Assembly: GCA_024291935.2 (NCBI GenBank)
Contig: JAGTYA010000025.1
Coordinates: 11,677,501-11,741,500 of the forward strand
DNA length: 64,000 nucleotides
From: Okapia johnstoni
Lineage: Eukaryota; Chordata; Mammalia; Artiodactyla; Giraffidae
Direction of reading: 5' to 3'
Shown: positions 47,831-60,090 of the stretch, one piece after another
How positions within the stretch are numbered: the first letter of the stretch is position 1
Layout of the letters: the number at the start of each line of letters is the position of its first letter
Made by a program: the position numbers and the translations under genes
The notes under the pieces: generated by a model
The model's input: only the letters and a program-made list of their open reading frames with translations
What the model was told of the DNA's origin: nothing
Databases searched by the model: none

Positions 47831-48038
47831 ACGGGTTTCCCCGGTGACTCAAATGGTAAAGAACCCACCTGCAGTGCAGGAGACGCGGCTTCAATCCCTG
47901 GGGCTGGAAGTTCCCCTGGAGAAGGGGCATGGCTACCCACTCCAGTGTTCTTGCCTGGAGAATCCCCTGGACAGAGGACCCTGGTATGCCACAGTCCAGG
48001 AGGTCACAGAGTCAGATGTGACGGAGCGACTGACTTTT
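47831..48038 (+). mobile_element. Bov-tA SINE
   Basis: Head GGTTTCCCCGGTGACTCAAA, B-box-like GGCTTCAATCC and tail TCAGATGTGACGGAGCGACT are present. Confidence 0.9.
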
Positions 48039-49559
48039 TGCTCTGTTCTGTTGTCCTGATGGAGAGATTTCACAAAGCAGCACCAAGCACCGGGGCCTTG
48101 GAGCGCAGATGGGCACGTGAGGGTGGCAGCCCCCCACCCCCCCATGTGAGAGTGCCAGCCCCCCCGCCCCCAGCCCTGGCACAGCTGGTTCCCGCCCCAT
48201 TTCCAGCCGGCTGGGGTATACACACCTGGGGACGAGACGGGGAGAACCCCGTCTGCGCTCAGATCCGGGTGGAAGCAGGAGTTTATAGACACAGCAAGCC
48301 TGGACCCCAGGACAAGTGTCAGGGTCAGTGGGATGCTTCCTGGAGAGGCCGCAGCACAGCCGCCCCAGGGACACGGGGACCCCCGCCCCCTTGTTGGTGC
48401 TGCACCCCGACCTCCCCGGGACAATACGTGGGCGGGGCTGAGGGTGACCTGTCCTTTCTCCGGGAAAACCCGGCATCACCGTGGACGTCTGCCCCAGGTG
48501 AGGACTGGGGTGATCCTCCAGGTGACCCTATCTGCCCTTGGCCGGAGGCAGCCCCCAGGGGTCCCAGGTGGAGATGTGGGAGCAGCCCCGTGCTCCTAGA
48601 TGCCCCCCCTGGAGGCAGCAGGTGAAGCGGGGCAGGCGCCAGTGGCCGTGCACGTGTGCCAGACATACCCGGGTGACTTCCCCTCCGTGACTGCCCTGTT
48701 CATGGTTCACGGACGGGAAATGAGGCCATGGTCTCATTCAAGGTCAGCACGTGCTGTGGCTCAGCCAGCGGACGTGGTGGGACGTCCTTTCATCCTGAAA
48801 CCACCAGGGATCAGCTTCCCATCTGGGTGTTGCTCTTCTGCTCTTAGTCACCAGAGTGCGGAAGGCTCTGGAGCCGGGGACTGGAAGGAACATGGGAGGG
48901 GCCCCAGGAAGGGCCGGTCATCAAGCTCAGATACAGTTAGACCGGGAGTCGGGGCGTGGCTGACTCGTGACCTGGCCCCCGAAAGTGCACCGCATGCACC
49001 GGGGCCTTGGTCCCATCCCTAAGGCACGCAGGCTTCCTGTTGTCCACCTGGAGGGCACTCAACGCCCCCCGCCCCCAAGAAACCTCCGGGCTCCGTCCCA
49101 GCTGTGCCCTCCTGTGCCCAGGTCAGCCCGCTGCACTGCTGTGGAAGCCAGCAGTTGCGTGATTACCTTCCGCGTGTTAAGCCTTTCAGCTGCAGAAGCT
49201 TCAGAGTGGTCTTCCGGAGCCATTAGAACCTTTGGAATCAATAAAGGTGCTTGGGCAGGTCCCTGGCACTTAAAAGGGATGGACCTGCCGTTAACCCAGG
49301 GGCGCCCAAGGGGCAGGCCAGGGACACTTGCTCGCTCACTTGCTCGTGGGCGTGGACCTGGTCCTCTTTGAGGGTGAGATTGTTGGGGTTCCCCCTGTCC
49401 CCTGCTTCCTGGAGCCCCCACTCAGTGACACGGGGTTTGCTCCGTCCCCCCGGCTGCACGGGGGTCCCTCTTGGGGCCGTTAGGGTGCTCCCTGGAGGAT
49501 TCACATCTCAGGCCGCTTCCTGGCAGCCCTTCAAGCTTTATTTTGTTGTCTGCACATTT

Positions 49560-50090
49560 TTGTTGTTTTTGAGTCACTCAATCGTGTCCGACTCTCTGCG
49601 ACCCCATGGACTGCAGCACACCAGGCCTCCCTGTCCATCACCAACTCCCCGAGCCTGGTCAGACTCATGTCCATCGAGTCGGTGATGCCATCCAGCCGTC
49701 TCATCCTCTGTCACCCCCTTCTCCTCCCGCCTTCAATCTTTCCCAGCATCAGGGTCTTTTCCAGTGAGTCAGTTCTTTGCATCAGGTGGCCAAAGGATTG
49801 GCGTTTCAGCTTCATAAATCAGTCCTTCCAATGGATTTTCAGGACTGATTTCCTTTAGGATTGACTGGTTTCATTTCCTTGCTGTCCAAAGAACTCTCAA
49901 GAGTCTTCTCCAACACCACAGTTCAAAAGCATCAATTCTTTGGTGCTCAGCTTTCTTTATGGTCCAACTCTCACATCCATACACGACCACTGGAAAAGCC
50001 ATAGCTTTGACTAGATGGCCCTTTGTCAGCAAAGTGATGTCTCTGGTTTCTAACATGCTTTCTAGGTTAGTCATAACTTTCCTTCCAAAC
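49560..50090 (-). mobile_element. BovB LINE 3' fragment, antisense
   Basis: Starts near the 3' terminus (GAGTCACTCAATCGTGTCCG) and runs about 530 bp inward. The minus strand at 49871-50074 still reads recognisable BovB ([20 protein letters not shown]). It lies in the intron before the 90-nt exon and is in the opposite orientation to the BovB in the intron after it. Confidence 0.93.
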
Positions 50091-53055
50091 AGAGAAACTG
50101 AGGACCATGGACTCTCTGGGTTCCGAACCAGAGTTCAGATGCAAGCCTGCCCAGCTCCAGATTTCCACTGCCTCCTTCTCCAGGGCTGGGATCTCAGCCC
50201 CCAGGTTGTCCTCGGGCTGCGAGCCCTGAGGTACCCTGGGGGGCTCTGTGGCTGCACGGACCTGCCTTAGCCCACTGGCCTCACAATGAGGGTTGGGGTC
50301 TCCTCCAGGGGCCGTGGCCAGGTTGACCCTTCTTGAGCGGGATCCGGGGCTCTCTCCACGCGCCCGCAGGATCCTCCAAAAAGTTTGGAAGAAGTGTTCC
50401 AGTTGACAATAAGAACTGTTGTATCCAAGATGCCAACTTCTCTGTGGGTGAGCCGCTGCCCCCCACCCCTCCTCCCGGTGGCTGCGGGCTCTCTCGGTGG
50501 ATGGTGCTGGGGCGGAGGACAGCGGCAAGCAGCAGTGACCTGGACAAATTGATCCTCCCCGCCTGGGGTCTGCGGGCTCTCTCCAGCCCCCCGCCTCCCT
50601 CCTCGCCTCGGACCTAGGGCCCCTCCTCAACCCCAGCTTCCTTGGTCACCAGTCAGCCACTCTCTCTGCTTCTTCCTAATGAAAAGGCTAAAGAAATCAG
50701 CCAACCCTTAAAGAGCGTGTGCTGGGCGGCGGTTCCAAGCTTCTCCCCCTCGAGACGGCGTTTCCCCTTCTCTGGTTTTGTAGGGAGCAGGCAAAGAGGC
50801 TCCCACGTGTTTTTTTTTTAGCTGTGACCTTACTGCCATCAGAGATTCGTCTCTGCCCAGTTGAGTCTTGTTAGAAACGTGGCCGGAACACACTCCGCTG
50901 GTTTAGAAGAAGAGCTCAGGGTCTGGGTGGCGCCCACCTCTCTCACCCTGGGCTCCTTTAAAGGGCAGCGTGCGGGTCGGATGTGGCCCTGTCCCTGGTC
51001 CTGCCCATGGGGGTCGGGTAAACTGCCCCTCGTGGAGCTGTGCTGCTGACTGTCAGGGAGAGAGGGGCCCGATGGGGTGCCGTGACCAGTACAGCAGCCA
51101 GGACTTGGGGGGAGGACTTGGAACAAGACTTGCGGGTAGACCTCGGGGCTCCTGGGGAGCCCGGGAGTTCCGGGCGGCAGAGTCCTTGCCAGGACTCGGC
51201 CAGGTGTCCCGGGAGGGAAAGTGAAGGGGCAGCTGAACTGAAAAGGCCGTGCTGGACGAGGCAGTCAGACATGCCCGGGGGGTGGGTGGGAGGCGGCCTG
51301 GTCCCATCGCACGTGGCTCCTGGGGGCCCAGGTGTGACGGGGACACGCGCATTGTTGGCCCGCAGCCCCTGTGTCCCTGGGAAGCGGTGGCGGGTCGTCA
51401 AGAAGAGCAGGAAGTCTCAGAGCGGCTCAGCAGACTCTGGGCCTCACGTTCCGTTTCCCCATGACTCCCTCTGGCCACCGTCATTGGAGGGGGCGCGGCC
51501 CGAAAGCCCACCCCCATGGGGCGGGGCCGGTGAAGGCTGGGTGCCCAGGGTGTCCCCTCTCTGTGAGCCCGGGGCACTTTACCTCCATAGTTTTGCCTCG
51601 TTCACACACTTTGGCCTTTGGAGGCACAGATGTCAGCTCCTGGGGTCAGGCTCGCAAAGGAGCCCCGAATCCAGGAGCCCACAGACTGTCCTGTCTGCTC
51701 AGAAGCAGCCAGTCCCTTCCCTCCTGGAATTCTAACCCTCCCTGGCCTGTACTCATCCCTGGGGCTGGCCCACCCCCAGCTGACCCCTGACTCTGCCGGA
51801 CAGGTCCCGTCCAGCCCATGACGCTTCGACGGGTGCGGGCAGCTGGAGGCCTGACGTGGGGCTCCAGGTTGGATCGTGGGTGTCCAGAGCCGGGTGGGTG
51901 AATGCCTGACACGTGGAGGCTGCTGGTCCACACGCGTGAGGATGGACCCGAGCCTGGGGTGCGGTGAGGTCAGAGGATGCCCCTGTGTGTCCCCGGCCGT
52001 CTGGGGCCCAGCTGTGTGTGAGGTTGTGAGGCTCCTGATGGCCAAGGAGGAGGGCTTTCGGCGGGCGGTGCTGGGGGATGGCAGGCGAGCTCAGGCCTCT
52101 TGGTCACCGGGAACAGGGGAGCGGCCACACCCCAGGCCTCTGTCCTCCCCGTCCAGCCAGCTGCAGGCAGTGACGCTGAGCCTGTGTCCTGTCTCGCAAA
52201 TGAGGGTCAGCCCTCCCCTCAAGGCGCTCATGTGGCAATCACAGACAGGGAGCCCCTGGGACCATGCCGACACCCCGCGACCACTGAGTGCCAAGGGGCA
52301 CCCCCCGTTGGCTCTGTGACGGCCGCACAGACCTGGGACTCGCTGCTCCCTGCTTTCTGAGCGAGTCTAATCTCAGCATTTCACAGCTCGCCTTGGAAAT
52401 AGCATCTCTTCTCCCCGGGTGTCTGCAGGAACGGAAGTGGCCCCCGCCCCCCCAAGGAGACGCGTGAGAGCTGGTTGACACGTCTCCTGGATAAACACCA
52501 GCTCTGGGGGGTGGGGGGTGGGGAGGCCTGGGGCAGCGTGCATTGAGCGCCTACGGTGTGGCGGCGCCTGGGCGCACAGCGACCCCATGGGCAGCGGAGG
52601 GACAGGCCGTCGGCGTGCAGCCCCACCTCCAGGCACATGCCGGGAGCCAGGCCCACGCCTCCCCCGCCCTGCGTCCGCTCAGCCTGGTGGCGGTTCCTGC
52701 CCCAAGACAGTCAGCGGTGCCTTCTGATCAGGGCGTGTCCTGCCTCAGCTCGGGTGCCTGGGGGCTTCTGCTCCTGCAGAGAATTCAAGATCACGGCCTG
52801 GGAGTGGTCCGGGGAGGCGGCCACACAGCATCAGGAGCAGCAAGGAAGCCACTGCTGTCTCTGCTCAGCCGCCCCCACCCAGCCCAAAAGCCAGACCTGG
52901 GAGGCCATCTGGGTGGAGCGAGCAGCGGTCCTTGGGTGCCCAGCCTGGGATCAGGCCCAGCTGATGCCCCATCTGGGTGTCCCGCTCCTTAGTGGCCCGC
53001 GGGGTGGCCGGACAAGGGGTCCATGGCGCTAACCGTAGCTTCCCCTCGTGCCCAG

Positions 53056-53145
53056 GTCTTTGCTGCGAAAGTTCTCAACCTCGTCCTGCCGAACATGTCC
53101 CTGGGCCGGATCGACTCCAGCGTGCTCTCGAGGAATAAAACGGAA
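53056..53145 (+). CDS. MGLL: MGLL coding exon (human residues 161-190), lid segment
   Basis: This 90-nt exon lies between acceptor CCCAG (ends 53055) and donor GTGAGT at 53146 and is phase 0 at both ends. Its 30 codons run from [10 protein letters not shown] to [10 protein letters not shown]. The segment belongs to the flexible cap that gates substrate entry. The isoleucine at residue 179 (IDSS) is a known wall residue of the human acyl pocket and is kept. Residue 162 is Phe instead of human Leu, and residue 178 is Arg instead of Pro, both next to the gate. The exon is the smallest in the window and symmetric in phase, so it could be skipped without a frameshift. BovB copies of opposite orientation lie in the two flanking introns. 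Confidence 0.95.
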
Positions 53146-53439
53146 GTGAGTCTTTCTGAGGAACTGGGGACAACTGGGGCCCCTGGGAGGAGCCAGCCAC
53201 ATCCCAGGCCTGGGGGGAATCCGGGCGTTAGCCTCGCTGCGGCTATCTGCCGCCATTCCACCGCATCAGCTGGTGGGGACCTGAGGGGGTGTGAGGCGCA
53301 GTCTGGCTTCAGGGTCTGGTGGGAGGGGTGGGCGGTGGTCCTCCTTGAGCTGTGCCCACGTGTGTGGAGCATCTGACCGGGTGGACCTGCGTGTGTGAGC
53401 CAGCCGGGTCTCGTGAGCTTGTGAGTGACAGCAACCAGT

Positions 53440-53640
53440 TCAGAATGACTTGAGCAGAAAGAGGGGTTTGTTGGTGAATGTGACGGAAGGCTTCAGGCAT
53501 GGCTGGATCCAGGGGCTCAGAGTCTTAGTCACCACGCTGTCTCTCTGCCCCTGCCTCGCGTGTCCCCTGGTTTGGCCTTATTCCCAGCCAGACTTTCCCT
53601 GAGTGGAGGCGAAGCTGGCCACCAGCAGCTTTACATGAGT
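53440..53640. mobile_element. Ancient mammalian interspersed repeat, family not named
   Basis: The phrases AATGACTTGAGCAGAAAGAG, GCTTCAGGCATGGCTGGATC and GGGGCTCAGAGTCTTAGTCA recall a widespread mammalian repeat, but I cannot assign the family with confidence. Confidence 0.4.
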
Positions 53641-54150
53641 GAGCAGCCAGTGCAGAGGCAGCACAGCCATCCCACAGCAGCCCTGAAACGGTTTACCTCA
53701 GACTGAGGCTCAAACCCACATGGCTGGGACTCAAACCCAGCCAAAACCCTGCTTGGGACTTGAACCCTGCATATGATAATGAGCAGGAGGGTTATTCCAG
53801 CTGTTTTGGGAAGGGCTGGAGATTTCGCCCCCTCCCTGGAATTCTCATGGCACCTCTGGGTGTCTCCTTCCCTTCTTGGGTGAGGATTAAGGTCTAGTCT
53901 TGTCTGCCATCTTGGTCCTATGTGAGGCTAATCGGTTTGTGTTGTGTCCTTGGGCTATGTCACTCTTTCAGAAGTCATACCCTGTCCCAGGGCTGGTTCT
54001 TACCCCTGGATAGTCAGGTATTTGTCCCGGAGAGGGGGTGGCGTCACCCTGCCCAAGCTCGTGGCCTGAGAGTGGAGGAGAAGAGCTCTGCTGTGGGGTG
54101 AGGGGTGGGGGTTGGCGTGCAGCGTGGCTGGAGGATGCACCAGGGGGCTC

Positions 54151-54280
54151 TGGCCAGGCCGGCGCCCGTGTCCACGGGCCAAGCTGGCACTGCATGTCCA
54201 TGGGCCAGGCCGGCGTCCGTGTCCACGGGTCAGGCGGGCACCCGTGTCCACGGGCCAGGCTGGTGCTGTGTGTCCATGGG
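54151..54280. repeat. 25-26 bp minisatellite
   Basis: About five copies of a unit of the form GTCCACGGGCCAGGC + TGGCACCCGT follow each other, alternating between 25 and 26 bp. Copies alternate CACGGG and CATGGG. Confidence 0.9.
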
Positions 54281-54784
54281 TCCCTGTAGAGGCCAGGGTG
54301 GTCCGTGACGGTGCTGGTCAGGGCACCGAGCCCCCGCCCCTCTGTTGAAGGGCCAGCGCCTCGTCCCCTGCCTGCGAGGCTGGGCCCCTGTGCTCCGTGC
54401 CAGGTGGCTGTCTCGTCCTCACCCACACACAGCTGCCCGTGTCACAGGGGCAGACATAGGCTATCCAGGTGCCAAGGTCTGCCCAGGGTCACCTGCCTGA
54501 GAGCTCTGTCTGTGGGGCAGGACCCCGCAAGCTCACGGCCAGTGAACAGGTGGCGCCCTGGACACCAGCCGAGCATTTCCTGCCTGCCCCATCATCCACA
54601 CCCCATTTGAATTAGAATTTAATTTTAAAGCAGTACCTCCCAAACTCCCATCTTGGAGCCACATTTGACCCACCAGGGTCGAAAATATTTGAGTAAAGAA
54701 AGATTTTCATTTCAAGAGGCAGACCTGTGTGGTGAGAAGGCACAGCATTAAAACCCAGAAAGACCAGAGCCAGTCCTGACAGGA

Positions 54785-54925
54785 GCGAGGCCGACATTAA
54801 CCCCATTTCACAGATGAGGAAACTGAGGCTCAGAGGTTAAATAGCTTCTCCAGGGTTGCAAGCCAGTCAGGGCAGAACTGCGGCACAAAGCCTCTGATTC
54901 CAGAGTCTGTGCTTGGCGCGTCCTT
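54785..54925 (+). mobile_element. MIR SINE
   Basis: CCCCATTTCACAGATGAGGA, AACTGAGGCTCAGAGGTTAA and a GATTCCAGAGTCTGTGCTT end are a very well-kept MIR 3' half. Confidence 0.9.
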
Positions 54926-55117
54926 TCAGCTGGGTTTACGAGCATGTAGCTCCTGACTTGTACTCACTGGTCCATGCAGCCCGCGTGTCGGGCGGGGGTT
55001 GCTGGGGACCGTCGCTCTGTGTGCAGGGTCACTGCGAGGTGAGGCCTATGGGCAGGGCCTCCTCCAACTGCCGCAGCCAAAGGATGACTCGGTTTCAAAT
55101 GTGCAGTTTCCAGTAAA

Positions 55118-56838
55118 ACCGCCGATTTCTGCAGCTGCCTTTTCATGCTGTTCATGGGCTTCTCAAGGCAAGAACGCTGAAGTGGTTTGCCATTCCCTTC
55201 TCTAGTGGACCACGTTTCGTCAGAACTCTCCACCGTGACCCGTCCGTCTTGGGTGGCCCTACACGGCATGGCTCATAGTTTCATTCAGTTAGACAAGGCT
55301 GTGGTCCATGTGATCAGATTGGTTCGTTTTTTGTGACTGTGGTTTTCAGTCTGTCTGCCCTCTGATGGAGAAGGATAAGGCTTGTGCAGGCTTCCCAATG
55401 GGAGGGACTGGCTGTGGGGGAATCCAGGTCTTACTCTGATGGGCGGGCCCTTGCTCAGTAAATCTTTAATCCAGTTGTCTGCTGACGGGTGGGGCTGCAC
55501 TCCCGCCCTGTAGTTTGGCCCGAGGTGGCCCAATCCTGGGGTCCACAGGCCCTGATCTCCTCCAAGAGGACTTCTTCGAACACACCGCCCCTCCAGGACT
55601 GCGGCCAGTGCCCCTGGCCCCGCGGCAGGCCACTGCCGACCCACACCTCTGCCAGAGACCCCCACAGGCAAGGCTGGCTCCATCTCTTCTGGGGATCACT
55701 GCTTCTTCCTCCTGGGTCCTGGTACGCACAGAGAGAATTCCAGAAAAACATCCACTTTTGCTTCATTGACTATACTAAAGCTTTGGACTGTGTCGATCAC
55801 AATTAACTGGATTATTCTTCAAGAGATGGGAATACCAGACCACTTTACCTGCCTCCCGAGAAACCTGTGTGCAGGTCAAGAAGCAACAGTTAGAACTGGA
55901 CATGGAACAGTGGACTGGTTATAAATTGAGAAAGGAGTGCCTCAAGTCTGGATAGTGTCACCATGATTATTTAACTTCTATGCAGAGTACATCATGTGAA
56001 ATGCCAGGCTGGATGAAGCACAAGCTGGAATTACTGGGAGAAATACCAATAACCTCAGATATGCAGATGACACCACCCTTTTGGCAGAAAACAAAGAGGA
56101 ATTAAAGAGCCTCTTGATGAAAGTGAAAGAGGAAAGTGAAAAATCTGGCTTAAAACTCAACATTCAAAAAAAGGAAGATCATGGCATCCAGTTCCATCAC
56201 TTCATGGCAAATAGATGGGGAAACAATGGAAACAGTGACAGACTTTAGTTGCTTGGGCTCCAAAATCACTGCAGATGGTGACTGCAGCCATGAAATTAAA
56301 AGACACTCACTCCTTGGAAGAAAAGCTATGACCAACCTAGACAGCATACTAAAAAGCAGAGACGTTGTTTTACCAACCTAGGTCTGTCTAGTCAAGGCTA
56401 TGGTTTTTCCAGTAGTCAAGTATGGATGTGAGAGTTGGACTATAAAGAAAGCTGAGCACCAAAGAATTGATGCTTTTGAACTGTGGTGTTGGAGAAGACT
56501 CTTGAGAGTCCCTTGGACTGCAAGGAGATCAAAACAGTCCATCCTAAAGGAAATCAGTCGTGAATATTCATTGGAAGGACTGATGCTGAAGCTGCAACTC
56601 CAATGCTTTGGCCACCTGATGCTAAGAGCTGACTCATTGGAAAAGACCCTGATGCTGGGAAAGATTGAGGGCAGGAGGAGAAGGGGACAGCAGAGGGTGA
56701 GATGGTTGGGTGGCATCATCAGCTTGATGACCATGAGCTTGAGCAAGCTCTGGGAGTTGGTGATGGACAGGGAGGCCTGGTGTGTTGCAGTCCATGGGGT
56801 CGCAGAGAGTCGGACACGACTGAGCGACTGAACTGCAG
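55118..56838 (+). mobile_element. BovB LINE, sense, internally deleted; reverse-transcriptase relic
   Basis: Bases 55118 to about 55728 match the 5' part of BovB (TTCTCAAGGCAAGAACGCTG, GTTAGACAAGGCTGTGGTCC). At about 55729 the sequence jumps to the middle of the reverse-transcriptase region (GAATTCCAGAAAAACATCCA) and continues to the 3' end at about 56838. A full BovB is roughly 3.2 kb, so about half is missing. The catalytic YADD motif is readable at 56060-56071. Early stops (for example TAA at 55803-55805) and frame breaks show that it makes no enzyme. It is the only BovB in the window whose main body is in the sense orientation to MGLL. Confidence 0.88.
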
Positions 56839-57745
56839 CAGCTGCAGCAGCTGTGCTGGGACGGCCTGGGCCAGGGGAGGCAGGGGGGCCCCATCCCTTT
56901 GAGACCTTAGAGTGGAAACATCCAGTTATCTCACCACCTGCCAGTACGTGGGCAAAGAAGGAGAAAATGATCACGAGATGATTCCAAACACTCTTGGTTT
57001 GAAAGGAGCAGATTTCAGAGCTTCTGTCTCCTTTGTGAAATCACGAAAAGGTCACCGAAGGCCTTATAGCAAACGGAGGTGTCTGGGTGGATGCCTCGCG
57101 GGTGGACGTCTCCATCCACGGTCACGCAGCGTCACGTGTCCGGGGTGGGGGGGGTTCTCCAGAAACAGTGTTCGGTTTCCCTGCCAGGCGGACTTGGAGC
57201 CTGCGCTCCGGTTGGATCAAGTAGGGGGCAGAGAGGATTAGCTCCTGCCAGCAGGCGCTTGTAGCTGCCCTTTCCACATTCTGCCCAGCTTTAAAAATAG
57301 CAGCGCCGAGGGGCGGGCGAGGGGAAACAGGTAGAGCAGCCACCTCAAGGACCCAGAGCCGGCTCCAAAGGCTCGCCTTCCGTGGGGACGTCTGCCCCGG
57401 GGCCTGGCACTGATGGCCCGTCGAGCTTGCTGAAGTGGGACCCGGGCAGCGGCTACAGACTGGCGCAGACGCGGGCTCCCTGGCAGGTTCCTGTCTCCGG
57501 GGCTCGCTGCGGCAGCCAGGATGGGCGGCGTGGCGCCCCCACTTCATAGCCTGGGACCAGCAGATGCACACAGACCCCCGCGTGGGAGGAAAGGCAGGGA
57601 TGCCTAGTGTGGCCTCAGCACCACCCTCTGCGCCCTGTCTTCCTGCCACAGCTCCAGAATGTCCATCTCGTGAAGCTTGGGCCCAGAGACGGCAAGTCCC
57701 TTCCCCAGGGACTCGCAGCTGTTGCGTAAGGATTTGAACCTAGGT

Positions 57746-57943
57746 CGGGCTTCAGGGTGAAGAATCCAGCTGCCGGTCCAGCAGACGCAGGTTCGATCCC
57801 TGGGCCAGGAAGGTCCCCGGGAAAAGGAGATGGCAACCCAACCCCCCTATTCTTGCCTTGGAAATCCCACGGACAGAGGAGCCTGGTGGGCTACAGTCCA
57901 TGGGGTCGCACACAGTCAGACAGGCCTGGAGCGACTGAACCAC
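57746..57943 (+). mobile_element. Bov-tA SINE
   Basis: Pseudo-tRNA part with B-box-like GCAGGTTCGATCCCTGG, body GGAGCCTGGTGGGCTACAGT and tail near GGAGCGACTGAACC. The A-box region is degenerate. Confidence 0.88.
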
Positions 57944-58948
57944 TCTCACCTCCAAGCTCCTGGCACCAAAGCCCTGGAAACAGAGAAGCTGCCATGCAGC
58001 CCTTTTTGTGTTTGTCCTCACATTTGGAGCCTCACCGACATACTGAGCATTCCACCCTCGACCACGGGTTCCTCAGAATGCCATGAATCCCTCCCACTCA
58101 GAAAAGCCATGGATGTTCTACATAGTTCTCTGGCCAAGGCCGCCGGCGGGGGAGGCAAAGAGGAGGGGCCGTGGGGAGCTCCCGGCACCCACACACCTCC
58201 GACTGCTCGTGGCAGGAGCCCCCCAGCCCCCTCCGGCTCTTCTGCCAGGAACACCCCCAGTCCTGTGCCCAGGCGGTCTGCCTTCCAGGACCCAGTCTGT
58301 GTCCTCTGTCGCTGCACTGGGACGCCCTCCAAGCACCTCCTGGCTGGTTCGCACGCACGCTGGCCAGCCGTATGGCGAGTTCTGGGCACCCAGGGGGCTG
58401 AGGCGGGGCCGGCCCTGCTCCCACTCACGTCTGCGGGGGGCTCCACTCCAGAACCCGCCCCCCCCACTTAACGTTTCTGGTGTGCCTGCTCCCATGGCCT
58501 TCGTGGCTTCTGCCCGCGCGGCCGGGAGGCCACCCACCCACGGCCTGGGAGGCTTGGCCACCCCGAGGCATTGGATCATCGCAACCAGGGCTGCAGATAG
58601 GCCCGGCCTCCCCTGCGGCCCCTCCAGACCTAGCTATCACTTCCCCGTGGGCCGGTCCTGCTCTGTGACTCACCATCGCGCACGGGTTATCCCCACAGGA
58701 GACTTGTCTGTTTCCAGCAGCTGGTGATCTACCAGCGCCTTACAAATAAGCCTCGAGCCATGGGAGCCTCTCTTGGCATGGACCTCTGAGCAGGGGTGGG
58801 CATGGGGGCCTGGCTCAGCCAGTGCCCTGCCCCTGTGTTCCCCTCTCCCTTCCCCCCCGCACCCCGTGCCTCTGGTGGGAACATCTCTGAGCCCCAGAGA
58901 GGCCAGTCCCTGAGGTTAGCGGCTGCAGAACACCCAGGGCCTCTGTGC

Positions 58949-59062
58949 TTCCCTGACAGCTCAGCTGGTAAAGAATCTGCCTGCAACACAGGAGACCCTG
59001 GTTCCATTCCTGGGTCAGGAACATCCCCTGGAGAAAGGATAGCTACCCATTCCAGTATTCTT
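58949..59062 (+). mobile_element. Bov-tA SINE, first unit of a tandem pair
   Basis: Head GCTTCCCTGACAGCTCAGCT and body to CCATTCCAGTATTCTTG; the tail is missing and a second head follows at once. Confidence 0.88.
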
Positions 59063-59252
59063 GGGCTTCCCTGGTGGCTCAGCTGATAAAGGGTCCACCT
59101 GCAATGCGGGGGACCTGGGTTCGATCTCTGGATTAGGAAGATCCCCTGGAGATGGGAAAGGCTATCCACTCCAATATTCTGGCCTGGAGAATCCATGGAC
59201 TGTATAGTCCATAGGGTCACAAAGAGTCAGACACGACTGAGTGACTTTCACT
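59063..59252 (+). mobile_element. Bov-tA SINE, second unit of a tandem pair
   Basis: A full unit from GGCTTCCCTGGTGGCTCAGC through GGGTTCGATCTCTGG to the tail TCAGACACGACTGAGTGACT. The head-to-tail order without spacer suggests that the pair was inserted as a dimer. Confidence 0.92.
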
Positions 59253-59929
59253 TTCCCTTTCCATGGATGGTCAGACCTGAGACAAAGCAAGGCTGCCGTG
59301 GCCAGTTCTGCCTCCCTCCCGGGACCCTTGCGTCTCTCACAGACCCCACTGCTGGCCTCGAGCCAGGGATGGAAACCCCATTTACGGATGGGCTCTGGCC
59401 AACCTGCCAAGGCTTGAGATGCTGGCCAAGCCAGATACGACCGATCACAGGGGCCTCCTGCCCCAAACCTGTCCCTGACCAGGGGATAGAAATGATGTAA
59501 AAACCCAGATTGTGGGGAGAGGAGAGGCTGAAGTCAGTCCCTCCAGTTTTAATTACGGAGAACGTCACATTTGCCTGTTGCCCAGGCTTTAGGGTCATAT
59601 TCAGGAAATTATCGCCACATCCAGTGGCATAAAGCATCACCAGAGACCGGACTTGTGGACGCAGCGGGGGACAGAGGGGGTGGACGAGTGGGGAAAGGAG
59701 CGTCAGCATGTGGATGCTGCTGGGGGTGCGGTGGCCAGTTGGTGACCAGCTGCCATGTCTCACGGGGGGCCCAGTCCGGCGCTCTGTGACCACCCGGAGC
59801 GGGGAGGCTCCGGACAGCGGGGTGTGTGTGTAACTGCAGCGGACTGGTGTTGTGGTAGGGCAGAAACCAGCGCAGGGGCAGCACAGCCTGGCGGGGGGCA
59901 GAGGGGACTGACTGTGCCCGAGTGCCTGG

Positions 59930-60090
59930 GGCTCATCCTGGCCGCTCACTTGCTGTGTGACGCTGGGCGAGTCACCCAGCCTCTCGGTGCCTCAGTCTCC
60001 TCATCGGTGAGATGGGTCACAGTCACGTCCCTGCGCCGAGCACGCAAAGCGCTCAGCACGCGGCTGGCACAGAGCCGAGGGCTCAGGCCA
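59930..60090 (-). mobile_element. MIR SINE, antisense
   Basis: CTTGCTGTGTGACGCTGGGC, GAGTCACCCAGCCTCTCGGT, GTCTCCTCATCGGTGAGATG and GCTCAGCACGCGGCTGGCAC give nearly the whole reversed MIR core. Confidence 0.88.

Larger units (their letters stand above)
45612..53055 (+). other. MGLL: MGLL intron, 7.4 kb
   Basis: The intron runs from GTAAGC to CCCAG. It holds one Bov-tA SINE (47831-48038, +) and one antisense BovB fragment (49560-50090). The remaining sequence is GC-rich intron with long but unconvincing open frames on both strands; I see no exon in it. Confidence 0.9.

Noticed and set aside
47825..48625. 266-codon plus-strand open frame
   Set aside because: Its first third is a translated Bov-tA SINE and the rest has no domain.
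56400..56831. 143-codon open frame with reverse-transcriptase-like C-terminus
   Set aside because: Part of the truncated, stop-containing BovB relic, not a host gene.
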